Shown here: in pieces, positions 34,874-45,951 of the stretch
How positions within the stretch are numbered: position 1 is the stretch's first letter
How the letters are laid out: the number at the start of each line of letters is the position of its first letter
Origin: Apostichopus japonicus
Lineage: Eukaryota > Echinodermata > Holothuroidea > Aspidochirotida > Stichopodidae
Length of the DNA: 64,000 bases
Direction of reading: 5' to 3'
Assembly: GCF_037975245.1 (NCBI RefSeq)
Contig: NC_092578.1
Span: 12,690,321-12,754,320 of the forward strand
The notes under the pieces: generated by a model
Seen by the model: only the letters and a program-made list of their open reading frames with translations
Database searches by the model: none
What the model was told of the DNA's origin: nothing
Position numbers and translations under genes: made by a program

Positions 34874-35031
34874 GGAACCAAAAGGTGTAAAAGTAAGAGG
34901 GCCTGACGATTCAATTCTAGCAGGATCAAAACATCAGGCCCTCTTACTTTTACACATTCTCTTACAGAGGCTCTTTAGTGGATAAGCAGTTTGCTAACAG
35001 TTTTGTTTTATTTTGGAACCAAAAGGTGTAA
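34874..35031 (-). mobile_element. small hairpin retro-element, copy 1
   Basis: The exact 17-bp direct repeat GGAACCAAAAGGTGTAA flanks the insert (34874-34890 and 35015-35031). Inside is a perfect 21-bp stem (34886-34906 with 34934-34954) around a 27-nt loop. The rest (CTGTTAGCAAACTGCTTATCC on the - strand, then an A-rich end) is shared with copies at 38312-38427 and 40218-40331. Long target repeats and an A-rich end suggest retrotransposition. Confidence 0.75.
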
Positions 35032-38000
35032 GACAATGGTCATGAGACACTTTGTTACAGTTTGTCAGTAACAAAATAATGTTCTTGGTATCTTCAAATA
35101 GTTAAACTTTCCTTCAGTACAATTTAGTCTTGTTGATGGCTTCAAATATGACCATAAAAAATTAAAACATTTTGCTTGTAGTTTTCTGCTATAAATGTTC
35201 TGTGACTGTGAATTCTATTGGGGCTTTATCAAAATGTAGACAATTATCTCTCAGTATTCACTTGTGGATCATCAAGTCTGAAATGACATCTACTCCTAAT
35301 GTACAGTATGACTATGTTGGCTTAGTACTACGTTAGAAGTCACTGTCAAAAAGTCCGGAAATTGTTAATAGCAGTGATGCTTACAGTCTCATTGAATTTT
35401 CACATCACAATACACTTTTACTTCCTCACCCAACTTAACTGCTACAGGTATGATGATATTAATATTTCAACCATCAGCCTCAATATTCATAAATATTTCT
35501 TCCAACCTTCAGAAGAATAATCTTTCTAATAAGGATAAATGGGGACAGTAAAACACTTGCACAGTTAAACTGACATCTGCTGATTGTTCAATATCAACAA
35601 CTAAAAGAACACTGACTGTACAATACCACAGTCCAAAGATGAGTAACATTATATTCACAGATGGGTAGAATTTGGCATCAAATGGAAAATTGATTACACA
35701 ATATTTTGACCTTTGTAAACAATTGTACTTTGAACTGACAAACACAAACCTTTTAATACAGGTATCTCTACAGCTCTCTTACTAGAGTAACTATATCAGA
35801 GATTACTATTAGATTTGTACAATGTTAGATTGATCTGTATAACGGTAGCCTACTGCCAGGTTGCAATATGACTATGTAAGTACTGTACCAGCACACCAAT
35901 ATACTTTAACTGCACAGTCTGCACTGAAAGATCAAACAACATTCTCATAAATCCCTATATAGTAAACCCCCCCCCCCACTCCCAATCACCAGCCCCAACT
36001 CTGCACCCCCTGCCCTTTCATCTACTGGAGCCATACAGTACAGGAACTTTATGTTTTATTGTGTTATTGTTTTGGCTGGTTTACTCTCTAGCTTTTAGTA
36101 AAGTCAGGAAGTAGGTCATATTTTATGAAATCCCAAGCAGGAAATTGCACTTTTGCGGAATGTTACGGAGTAAACTATAGGCCGGTGTTAAAAGACGTAA
36201 AATACAAATAAATATAACATATAGCTTGAAGACATGCTGAACTTGAAACAAAAAACTGAACAGGAAGAATGAATTTGGTTTGCTGGCAAGGATAATTAAA
36301 GAAAATACTAACAATCACCAAAGTAGTCTTGACATACTTAAGCTCTCAGGAGTGCTACTTTCATCACATCAACACCTTATTAATCGAGAACAGTTCGAAA
36401 AGCCATCTGTGGCTCTTGCCAACAGTTCATTCCATCCTTCATTTGTGGTAGTGCATAAATCCAAAAGCCATATGACAAACCATAAACATAAACCGCATAA
36501 AATATGACAATTAATTTCCTCTACTTTTCTGTACATGCACATGCCTCAGATGTGTTTACAAATCCTTTGATCTACAGTATTCATCAATAGGTTATGTGTG
36601 CCCTGGAAAAATCTCTAATCCTGCTAGTACTTACTGTAGGAACTAGGGAACTTTCAATCGTTAGTTGCGATCTGTTTTGTTATTTCAAGTTTTGGAGACT
36701 CCCAATATTCACGAACTGTGTAGCTGACAAGCTGATCTATACACTAAAGTAAACTCTGTTACCTACAGTACAGGAGGGAGAAGATGAAAGGACAACAAAA
36801 CAATGAATGCCTCTAAATTCTAGGTAGTAGGAAGTTCCCAGAACTCAGAAAGGAACCCAAAGCGAGATGTGTAAACCAGGCTGTGTTCAGTCACCACTGA
36901 TTGCCATCCTTAATAGGATTCACGATATAGTGTAACTCCAAAATAAAAAATAAATAATTTTATTGAGCAATAATATCTACATTCCAACATTGGGTTCAAT
37001 GAAGAAAAAAACATCATAATTGAAGAGAAAAAAACATCACAATTTGCAGCACTTGGCTAATAACTAAGCAAATTCAAAAAGATTGATGTGAAATTTCTTC
37101 ATCAATAGGATTAAACTCATCTTATTGCTACAGCATGGCAGGATTCTGGGCAATATTTTAGTCAGTGATGCAAAATCTTCAAACTGTTTGCGTACGGAAG
37201 ACAGATCTATGCAACTATTCTTTTCAAGAAACAAATCACAAGTACACACACTCACAACTAGGCCTACAACATTTAACCAAAGCCATCATTAATGAACATC
37301 TTTCTTTCTATTCAAAACACAACTTCTTCTCAAAAGAACCAAAATTTCTTATAAACCTATGAATGATTGTTTGAAAACAAATAAAATCATAACAATCAAC
37401 AGCTATGCTTCCTTACGGAACTACAGTAACAACATTTCTATTGCTGAGATTTTCATGCTAAAAATAGCCAATGATGTTTTTCCAAATTTCTTGTGATTTG
37501 ATTGGCTAATAGTCCCTTACCCATTGACAGCAAACATTCTTTCATCTTCAGTGCTCAAAGAACACAAAGTATGTAGTTCAAACTGCAACAACAGTAGTTG
37601 TAACGTTACTTTACCATGTATAGATATAGTAAAGTTTACTGTGTGCTACAGACTATCAAACTATCAGTGTGCACTCAGATATCATAATCTGTTGCACGTT
37701 TCGACAACAAGAACACATGGTATGAAGTTGCGCTTGCATTATTTCTGAGACTATCATGACTGTAATGTTTGAATCATTGTTTCGATCACAAAATGTTGCA
37801 AGTTGAGACAATTTATGAATTTTGGCGAGAGCAAACATCTCTGATACTGACAACAAGTTTTCATCCCAGATTATGTTTGTTCTCTCCACATTGAGAGTTG
37901 CTAATGTAAATGTGCATTCTTACCACAGAAATTTCTTTGTTGCTACCTTGTTTCAAATTTTTCAGGTCCCTTTGACCACGTGCTTCAGTCAATTTTTTTG

Positions 38001-38297
38001 TGCAATGCTCGTCTTTAAACTATTTCACACATCTTCAAATGTAGTCATTGAAGCTTTGAGTTTTTCAGCGACATTGCATGAAAAGTTATTTTTAAACTAT
38101 AATGAGAAAGAGGTCAGTACTGGCCGAGTTTGGGCCGTCTTAATGTAGTGGTTGGGGAAAGGGGAAAATTTGTTTATCTTTGAATAAAATGTATGAATAA
38201 ATTGCCCTTGGGTAACTGCTAATGGTAACTAAATGACAGAGCTTAGTAAAAGTTGTGAGCAAGTAGTAGACCTATTAGGGGCTTGTTCTCATGTAGT
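35032..38297. other. no recognised gene
   Basis: AT-rich, gene-free so far as I can see. Open frames up to 108 codons (37822-38148) lack known motifs. Confidence 0.45.
35968..35978. repeat. C-run
   Basis: Poly-C of about 11 bp within gene-free DNA. Confidence 0.6.
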
Positions 38298-38441
38298 CAA
38301 GATCTATACTACATATAATAAAACTGTTAGCAAACTGCTTATCCACTAGAGAGACTGTGTAAGAGAATGTGTAGAAGTATGTTGGCCTGACATTTGATCA
38401 AAACGTCAGGCCAACTTACTTTTACACAAGATCTATACTAA
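38298..38441 (+). mobile_element. small hairpin retro-element, copy 2
   Basis: A 116-bp insert (38312-38427) flanked by exact 14-bp direct repeats CAAGATCTATACTA (38298-38311 and 38428-38441). It shares AACTGTTAGCAAACTGCTTA with the other copies and ends in an imperfect hairpin (GTTGGCCTGAC ... GTCAGGCCAAC). Confidence 0.8.
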
Positions 38442-40205
38442 TATTAACTACATCACTGAAGGGCTGAAGTGTTTTCATGCGTGCAATTTCTGTCTCGTCG
38501 CTCGTTTTATTTTACCTTGATATCTGACTTTCAAATTCACAGCGTATTCGCACAGTAGCCTATAACACTTTCACAGATGCTATTCTGTTGCGCACAAGCC
38601 AGAGTGTTGGGTAGGGTCATTATAACTAAATATTGTGTTCTTGAAGAGGTATTTTAAGGCGCATGTTTTCATGGAGGAGTGCAGGGACGCAAACATGTTT
38701 AAGATGTTGCGTCCCACCGACACACCTATTAAAATCCTAGTAACAATACTGATGTGATCATGTTTGTCGAGGTAAATTACTAATAAAGAGTTTCATTTAT
38801 TTGATTCCTTCTAATGGCTACACTAATGTGAGGCTGAAAGTGACATTATGAGCTGAATAGTGTCCTAAACTTCTAATAAAGAAAAACTTAATGTAAACAT
38901 TAAAGCAAAGCAAAAGTAAAAAACTTGTACCTAGTCCACATGGCAGCATACCCTGAGTTGTAAAAAGGTTTCAAACCTTGGAAACAATGCTAAACATATT
39001 TTCCCTATTGAAACGATGATATTTACCAGGTTTATCTGACATTTATAAATGCTAACAGGATAGATCAATTAATCAGTCAGTCAGTCCCTCTTGTTGGAAT
39101 TCCTTATGGGAAGGTTCATTTTAATTATCTGAGGGAAAAACTGGTAAACTTTCTCAAACATCAGCCACTGGGGATACTTTTTACTCAAATGCAGGGTGTA
39201 TTAGGCAGCACTAGTACCATCTCAGAGAGCTAAGTTAGTCATGGATATTAGCTAAAAGGATGTGTACTCTAAAGGTACTGTACAGTATGAAGGTGGATAT
39301 CACTTATCTTTCAGGGCTGGTTATCTTAGGGCATCGATACACACATGTGGGTGAGATTACAAGAGTTTGTCCAAAACTGAACATTCTCAAGGTTTCTGTT
39401 TTTATTGTTTTTCCTTTCTTGAATGTGATGGTGAAGTGCATTAAGGATTAGTCTTAGGGTGGGTTTGTTTATTACAGTAGTCTCTCTGAGATAAAGGATG
39501 CAGACAACCACTAAATGCACCATGTGGGAATTTGGTTGGAAAGTTGTAACCAAAGTTTGACAGAAGGAAAAAAAAACAAAAAAATTTTTACACAAGTATA
39601 CTTAATCTGCATACTTAATTAAGCAGGTAGCATGTAGCATCTGTGGCACCATATTCTGTTCTCTGCAATATAGCAAGGTTCTAACCACCAGAGTTTGTCT
39701 GATTCCTTATGGCAGTCTTACCAACTTAAACTCACATTTTAATCTTTCCGTAGTAAAAGAGTCATCTACACTGAACACTGATCCATCTTACACTTACATT
39801 TAACTAGCACTTTTCTTGGACAAAGAAGGCATTTCATACTTGAGAACTGAGCATTTAACCTTTAATATATGGATGACACTCAACATAAGTTTATGGGCTT
39901 GGGCATCCAATGCAGCTGGCTTAACAGCACATAGAAAATGTCTAGGCCTGTTAGGTCTACACTAAGTCATGTACTACTGTTTTCTAAGTTCGAACTGCAA
40001 TACAACACTTTGCAAAAATGATCAATAGGCATTAGGCCTTGTCTTCTTGCCATAACCAGTATTTTATACAGGTACAGAACAGGTTACAAAAACAAATAAG
40101 TTAGGCTTTTAATACTAGTTACACCTAACTAGGCCTAGCCTAGTTATAAGGGGGGGGGGGGGGCACAATCTGTTCTTTCCACCATAGAAAAATGGCCATT
40201 CCGCC

Positions 40206-40342
40206 ATGATACTGTCATCAAAATAAAACTGTTAGCACACTGCTTATCCACTAGAGAGCCTGTGTAGGAGAATGTGTAAAAGTAAGTTGGCCTGACGTTT
40301 CGATCCTAGCAGGATCTTCTTCAAAGGCTAAATGATATTGTC
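40206..40342 (+). mobile_element. small retro-element, copy 3, with hammerhead-like core
   Basis: Begins AATAAAACTGTTAGC like the other two, and runs into CCTGACGTTTCGATCCTAGC without the snap-back arm. It is flanked by an imperfect repeat GATAYTGTCAT (40207-40217 and 40332-40342). On the - strand, 40329-40289 resembles a hammerhead ribozyme core (see findings). Confidence 0.65.
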
Positions 40343-40499
40343 ATGGCGCTAAAGCCCTTTTGGTATGGCGGAAAGAGCACATTCTTGTGGGTGCATTTTA
40401 TATGCACTGTGTTTACATATTGCTTCGCTTTACTCTACCCATAGGCATAGGAGGCGGGGGGGCTGGGGGGGCTGCAGCCCCCCAACCATTTTTTTATGT

Positions 40500-41310
40500 G
40501 AAAATTCGTGCAGTATGCTGAGAATTTTTCGGGCACCTACTGGAAAAAGAATAATTTGCAGTGTGTTTTTCATTTTTTTTGGGTGAAAATTCGGCAATAT
40601 GCTGAGAATTTTTCGGGCATCTACTGAAAGAATAATAATTTGCAATGTGTTTTTCAATTTTTTGGTGAAAATTCAGGCAATATGCTGAGAATTTTTCGAG
40701 CACCAACTGAAAGAATAATAATTTGCAATGTGTTTTTCAATTTTTTGGGTGAAAATTCGGGCAATATGCTGAGAATTTTTTCGGGCACCTACTGAAAGAA
40801 TAATAATTTGCAGTGTGTTTTTCAATTTTTTTTTGGTGAAAATTTGGGCAATATGCTGAGAATTTTTCGGGCACCTACCAGTGGCGGAGCGTCCATACAG
40901 TCAGAGAGGGCGGATGCCCCCCTGACGGAGTCAAATGGACTGCTGGCGCCCTTATCAGTTTTTTACCACTTTTTACTTATTCGCGATTATTGACTTTTTT
41001 ATTGCGCTCTCAAATACCTATTGATATTTGTCACATTTTGTTGGTGCACTTTTCTGACAAATGGCAATGACACCAATTTATTCTTCGTTTATCTGCAAAT
41101 TAGCAAGGCCTGGAAAGGATCATTTCCGGCGATCTAGGGAGTATCTTTACTCCAAAAAATTTCTGTACGCTCCGCGCCAACCTGTGGTGGTGCTCCGCTT
41201 AGATAGTGTCGAAAGTGCCCCTACAGACCATTCTCTCCCCCCTGACCAATACCCCTAGCTCCGCCACTGGCACCTACTGAAAGAAGAAGAATTTGCAATG
41301 TGTTTTTCAA
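40500..41310. repeat. 82-87-bp tandem repeat inside the outer element
   Basis: ATGCTGAGAATTTTTCG recurs at about 40515, 40601, 40682, 40767 and 40853, with TTTGCAATGTGTTTTTCAAT between. The last unit is split by the nested element and resumes at 41270. Confidence 0.85.
40879..41269. mobile_element. 391-bp nested TIR element with 8-bp target duplication
   Basis: Starts CAGTGGCGGAGC and ends GCTCCGCCACTG, a 12-bp perfect TIR. GCACCTAC flanks it exactly at 40871-40878 and 41270-41277. It sits within one unit of the host element's tandem repeat. No coding capacity for a transposase. Confidence 0.92.
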
Positions 41311-41516
41311 TGGTTAAACCTATATTATTATTATAATTATCATTATTGTTGTAAAGACTTCCCCAATAATTATAACCAATATGGAAGGGTAATAAGACGG
41401 AAAATGATTTTATGTTATTGGCATGTGATGTAATAACCGATGAATGCCTATATGATATGCACATTAACATGTGGAATGCGCGAATCAAATGAGGCTCCTA
41501 CGCCTATGACTCTACC

Positions 41517-43549
41517 TAGGCTAGCAAAATCTGATAATTTAAATCGACACTCAGAATCAGACATTTGAATAAACAATCACTTCAGCCTAATTTACATTGA
41601 TTTATTCAACCAACTGTAATATATTTGAAGACAGTGTATGGACTCTTACGAAATTACAATAAAAACTATTCAATCAACCTGTACATTAAGACTGTGGATC
41701 AATTCCCCAATCTTGTCGTAAAGTCTATCCAGTGAACCGTCACATTTGAAGGCAGTGTACAGTACCTATCCTTCCACGCCATTCAAGGAAAGTCTCATAT
41801 ATTCCTGTACACCACAGTAAAATCCATTCCTACAATGTACCTTTCAGCCATAGGTTTCAAGCCTTTCCGCCATGGCCTAAAGAATCAAAACCTTATGGCA
41901 GAAAGTTATGGCAGTATGTACCTAGGATGGCGGAATGGCACTAGATCCGTTATAATGTATGCCATCCATATGTCATCAAAATGCTAGTTTTAAAATGGTA
42001 ACTTTCTCCCTAACTTAGCCTAAGCTAGGCTTTGCATTAGTTGTATTTAAACTGTTGTTTGCAAAACACAGCAATGATAACTAATGTTAGGTCTAGCCTA
42101 GCCTATATATGCTAAAGTTAGAACATGATGTTAAATTTTGTAAGGTGGGCCTGCATGGTTTGTGAACTGAATGGAGGCCAATATTTGACAAACCTTTATA
42201 AAGCCTGACGCAATGGGCTATGAACAACCAAGGCTCAGCAAGCTGAAGGTCGAAAAAAGGCTCTCGGGCTTAACATAAGTTTATGCTGCTGTAGCCTAAT
42301 TGTTGGGCCTAAACTAGTTATATTGATCGTAACTAACTGTTAATGCTAAGCAATGGCACTGGCCCAAGCTAGGCCTAGCCTATGCCTAGCAATATCACTG
42401 TAACTTTTTCCATTGATCATCATCAGCAATACCTTCCATTACCAATCAAATTGACATTATCGTAAAGGATATTTTAATCCTACCTTGCAATCAAATTCGG
42501 GTAATCAATGCAATCAAGAACTCATAGCCCACTTCAACGTTATTCATCACACGTCGAGTAGCCTACACAAAAAAGTAATATGGAGGGTTATTGTGATTCT
42601 CTGTACTGTAGTCTGTAGTGTAAATTGTAACGCAATGTGTACTACTAGTGGTACGTCTACTACACTGACAATTTTACATACCAATAAAGTAAATACTGTC
42701 TGTACATCCGGATAGAGTGCACAGTATTGACCGCGACCTCAACTGACATATCTTATGGCTCGCCATTTGAGTAAAGATCAGACCTCATAAATAGAAGATA
42801 TTCACAGCGCCCTGCTGGGTCAATACCAGGCACCTCCCTGATCATACGGAGTGCTTCGCCTAATGCGATAAATTAAAGGTACAATGTCATACCACAACAC
42901 TTTCTAGTGACATTCGACAGTTTTTAAACATCGTATTAGAATTAAAAATGTATTGACAAAAATATTTGCAAAACATGTGTTTGCAAATATTCATTGTAAA
43001 ATTAGGCTTCGCAAGGATTTCTTCACCTAGTTCTGTACCATCATGCTATCCTTCTGTTTCGTTCACGATATAGTTACTTAAACATTGTTCTGTATTTAAA
43101 CAACTGTAAATGGTTAATCTCTGATTGAGGCTCTTTACCACTATTTTAAACTGTATGATCTACTCTGCTAATTTTTTTGTTGTGAATTATTGTTTTCTAG
43201 AACCGACAAAGACATTTGCTCGCGAAAACTATATCAGAAAATACGAGTTAATTTTAATGGTGAAAAAATTCAAGGGAAACTATTTTTCTTATGACTGACA
43301 ACATGTATACAATTAATTTTACTCAAGCCTATCTCGTCCGAATAAAACGGCATGTGAAGAATAAAATACTCCAGCAAGACGTTTCACCAATACAATTATT
43401 ATAGTTTCGATCTTTTATAAGTCTATTTTCTATTTTCCCAAAAAAGAACTTAATTTTAGGCAGATTTATTATGAGTCCATATTTGTAATCGAATAATAAT
43501 GACAAAAACATTGAGCTGCAAATTTTATTTCTTTTTCTTTTTATAATAT
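41517..43549. other. no recognised gene
   Basis: AT-rich, with many GGCCTAG-type motifs around 42000-42400. An exact 12-bp inverted repeat sits at 42961-42991. No exon recognised. Confidence 0.45.
42961..42991. repeat. perfect 12-bp inverted repeat, 7-nt loop
   Basis: AATATTTGCAAA and TTTGCAAATATT around ACATGTG. The core ATTTGCAAAT is the octamer (POU-type) motif in both directions, but AT-rich palindromes arise easily by chance. Confidence 0.7.
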
Positions 43550-43921
43550 TTGAAGGCATTTAAGACTCGCCCCAAACCGCGTGTCGCCCTCTGAAAAGAT
43601 TACCTTTCCATTGCTTGCAAGTTAAGTTTCTTCTTGTCGCTACAAAATGCAAACAGTAATGAAACGTGATACCTTGTTATCTTTTATCTGGACCTGAGAT
43701 CAGGGAGTTCCATAACAACTCCCTGCTGAGATGTCCATCACTGCTATTTACACTGTGTTGTGGGTATTGACCGTAGCTGCATGTATTGACTGTACACTAG
43801 TGTCTTATTACCGACGGTAGCAAGCCGTGTGTGTATTTTCTGGGATCGATAACTCAGTCGAAACTAGGTCAGATTACCGGCATCAGACGTTTTTTTGTGC
43901 GCGATTCTTCGCTCCCTTTAA
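43550..43921 (-). mobile_element. TTAA-type MITE, copy 2 (inverted relative to copy 1)
   Basis: Homologous to 4869-5237 in reverse: GACTCGCCCCAAACCGCGTG, TGTCGCTACAAAATGCAAACAG, TGAAACGTGATACCTTGTTATC and ACACTAGTGT all correspond. The right border is TTAA; the left has decayed to TTGA. An extra short hairpin (CAGGGAGTT / AACTCCCTG) is present at about 43692-43725. Confidence 0.75.
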
Positions 43922-44625
43922 TCAATTTTCCACAGAGGAAAATAATATTTCTACAACACAAAAAGTTTTTTTTGTTGATGAAATTAAAGAACATTTAAAT
44001 CCAAGCAAACGTGATAAAGTATAAATCAACAAGGGTATTATATGCAAAATTAATTGGAAGAACATCTGTCGCCTATTGTGTAATATATTCTCTTCAAGAT
44101 TAGTGTTGCATTGCATTCCATAGGAATCTGCCCTTACAGAATATGTAAGATTGTAGACGTTTCGTCATGACTTGTCATAGTCAATGATAAAAGACAACAA
44201 TTGAGTGGTAATGTTTCTATATTCTAGCTTCCAAGATACTCACCTTTAGAACATGCTAAGCCTTTTGAATGATCCTTTAATTTTTAATTAATTATGACTT
44301 CGGCTCGTCATAATAAATCCAATTGTTTAAAAATTCGAATTACTCAACCAAAATGTATTCTCTTAACTTCAACAGAGCAACATTGGATGACATTCTAAGG
44401 ACATAGGTCCTTGGACTAATTGTAAAACATTGTAAATATGTTAGAGCATCTACTGAGTTTGTGTTGCAACTGACCAAATTATCTCTGTGTTAGACTAAAT
44501 AGTCCAGCCACTTTCATTTATGTGCCTTGATGTTTATAGGATCATTTTTCAAAAATTAAAAAGGATATAGACACACAACGGTGTTCTTTGAACGGTCAAC
44601 AACTTAAATAAAATTAATTTTGTAC

Positions 44626-44770
44626 CTGAAGTCATCGTTGAAGAACAGGATTTACTCTCACCCATTCCCTTGCAGCGCCACCCGTTTACGTTGCGCGCTA
44701 CGCGCACGTCAAGTATTGCACATTCCATCTGTATTTGTATAGCGCCACCTTATTCCTTCTTATAGCTTAA
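44626..44770 (-). promoter_or_regulatory. zmynd11: candidate non-coding first exon / CpG-rich promoter of zmynd11
   Basis: A locally GC- and CpG-rich patch (GTTGCGCGCTACGCGCACGTC on the + strand) with, on the - strand, a good donor (TTCAG followed by GTACAA) at 44625. The coding exon at 32164 has an acceptor just upstream of its ATG, so a non-coding exon must lie upstream. This is the best-looking candidate I saw, and it is speculative. Confidence 0.2.
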
Positions 44771-45943
44771 TCCTGGTTTCCAATGCGAAGGTTGTGGGTA
44801 AAATTATGCGGTTTGTCAGGAAAAATCATCACGTTTCAGGAAAATACTTCTCGGGTTTTCCCAATTCTCACTTAAGGTGTTGATCAGGGGGGGGGGGGTG
44901 CGTGCATCACATCCAAGAACTATTTTCCGTATGGGCATGTTCGGAAAATTCTGCAATGATTTGTTAGGAAATCATGACGATTAAGTTTGAGAAGAAAACA
45001 ATTGTCGGAAACTTCTAAAATCTAACCGGCAGGGCGATAATCCGATCTGAATCCATTTAGACTTTCAAGTAGACTGATGGTCGCTCTATTTGTCGGGGAA
45101 GGAATTGTTACTGACCGAGTACATGTACAATGATGAACTATTGCGAAACTTATAACAATTTAACCATCATTTTAAGATAAGCTAAATCTGATCATTTCTG
45201 TGCTCTCCGATCGTCGTTGGTATTTTGTATGCAAGAAATTTGCAAATTGAACGTTTTTCTGCTTGTCACCTCTGCGGCAGATTTCTTCACACTCGACCAC
45301 ACTGGTCGTCTTGTACAAAGTGCATATTAAAATAAATATTAACATGTCCAAGTCATTCTGTTTTCTCGTAGTCATAATAAGACAGTAACCAGCCAAACTT
45401 TCAGGACGTGGCTAAGGCTGGAGAAACCAGTCACACAGAAGAATTTCATTTTTGTGGATGCTACGGTAGCCGTCTCGAAATTTCGAAGTTTCATCTCGGA
45501 AATTTCGACGTTTTATCTAAAAATTATTACATCCCAACGTCCAAAATGTGACGTTTTTATGTCTTTGATTACAACATGTAGCGTTAAAATTACCTCAAAT
45601 TTCGACTTTTGTTTGTGACATCGGCGATGATTAATGCCAAATTTCGACCTCTCATTTTTTAAATTTTATCTTGATACTCGATGCAGTTGTTTCTCAAATT
45701 TTCGACATTTATTTTCAATTACATGAGTTATACTCGCGTAATCTTGACTGACATTATTCCCGAAATTAATAATTTTTTTTTTTTTAAATATTGACATAAT
45801 TTGTTTTTGACGGATTATGAGATTAAAAATGAACGACTTGATTGTAGACTTGTTCATTTATCGGCAAAAGCTAGCGATGCCCCTGTTAAGACCCTCCCAA
45901 TGATGATGTGACTGTTTAATTAAACGGTTAACTATCCGTCTCA
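44771..45943. other. no recognised gene
   Basis: Contains a G-run at about 44886-44897 and short TTTCGA-rich degenerate repeats at about 45470-45720 (AAATTTCGA recurring). No exon recognised. Confidence 0.45.
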
Positions 45944-45951
45944 GTGACAGA

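Larger units (their letters stand above)
40440..41508. mobile_element. TIR element with 8-bp target duplication (outer of nested pair)
   Basis: Ends CATAGGCATAGGAGGC and GGCTCCTACGCCTATG are near-perfect inverted repeats. ACTCTACC flanks both sides exactly (40432-40439, 41509-41516). Inside is an 82-87-bp tandem repeat, about five to six copies (TATGCTGAGAATTTTTCGGG), interrupted by a second element at 40879-41269. No transposase frame; hAT-like by target-duplication length. Confidence 0.9.

Noticed and set aside
37822-38148. 108-codon frame as a gene
   Set aside because: AT-rich, hydrophobic low-information translation, no motif.
40430-40706. Repeated peptide frames (ARKILSIL) on the - strand
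   Set aside because: They are translations of the 82-87-bp tandem repeat inside a MITE, not a protein repeat family.
40194-41940. GCCATTCCGCCAT and its complement as ends of a larger transposon
   Set aside because: Only 13 bp match, no target duplication was found, and the sequence between contains other complete elements.
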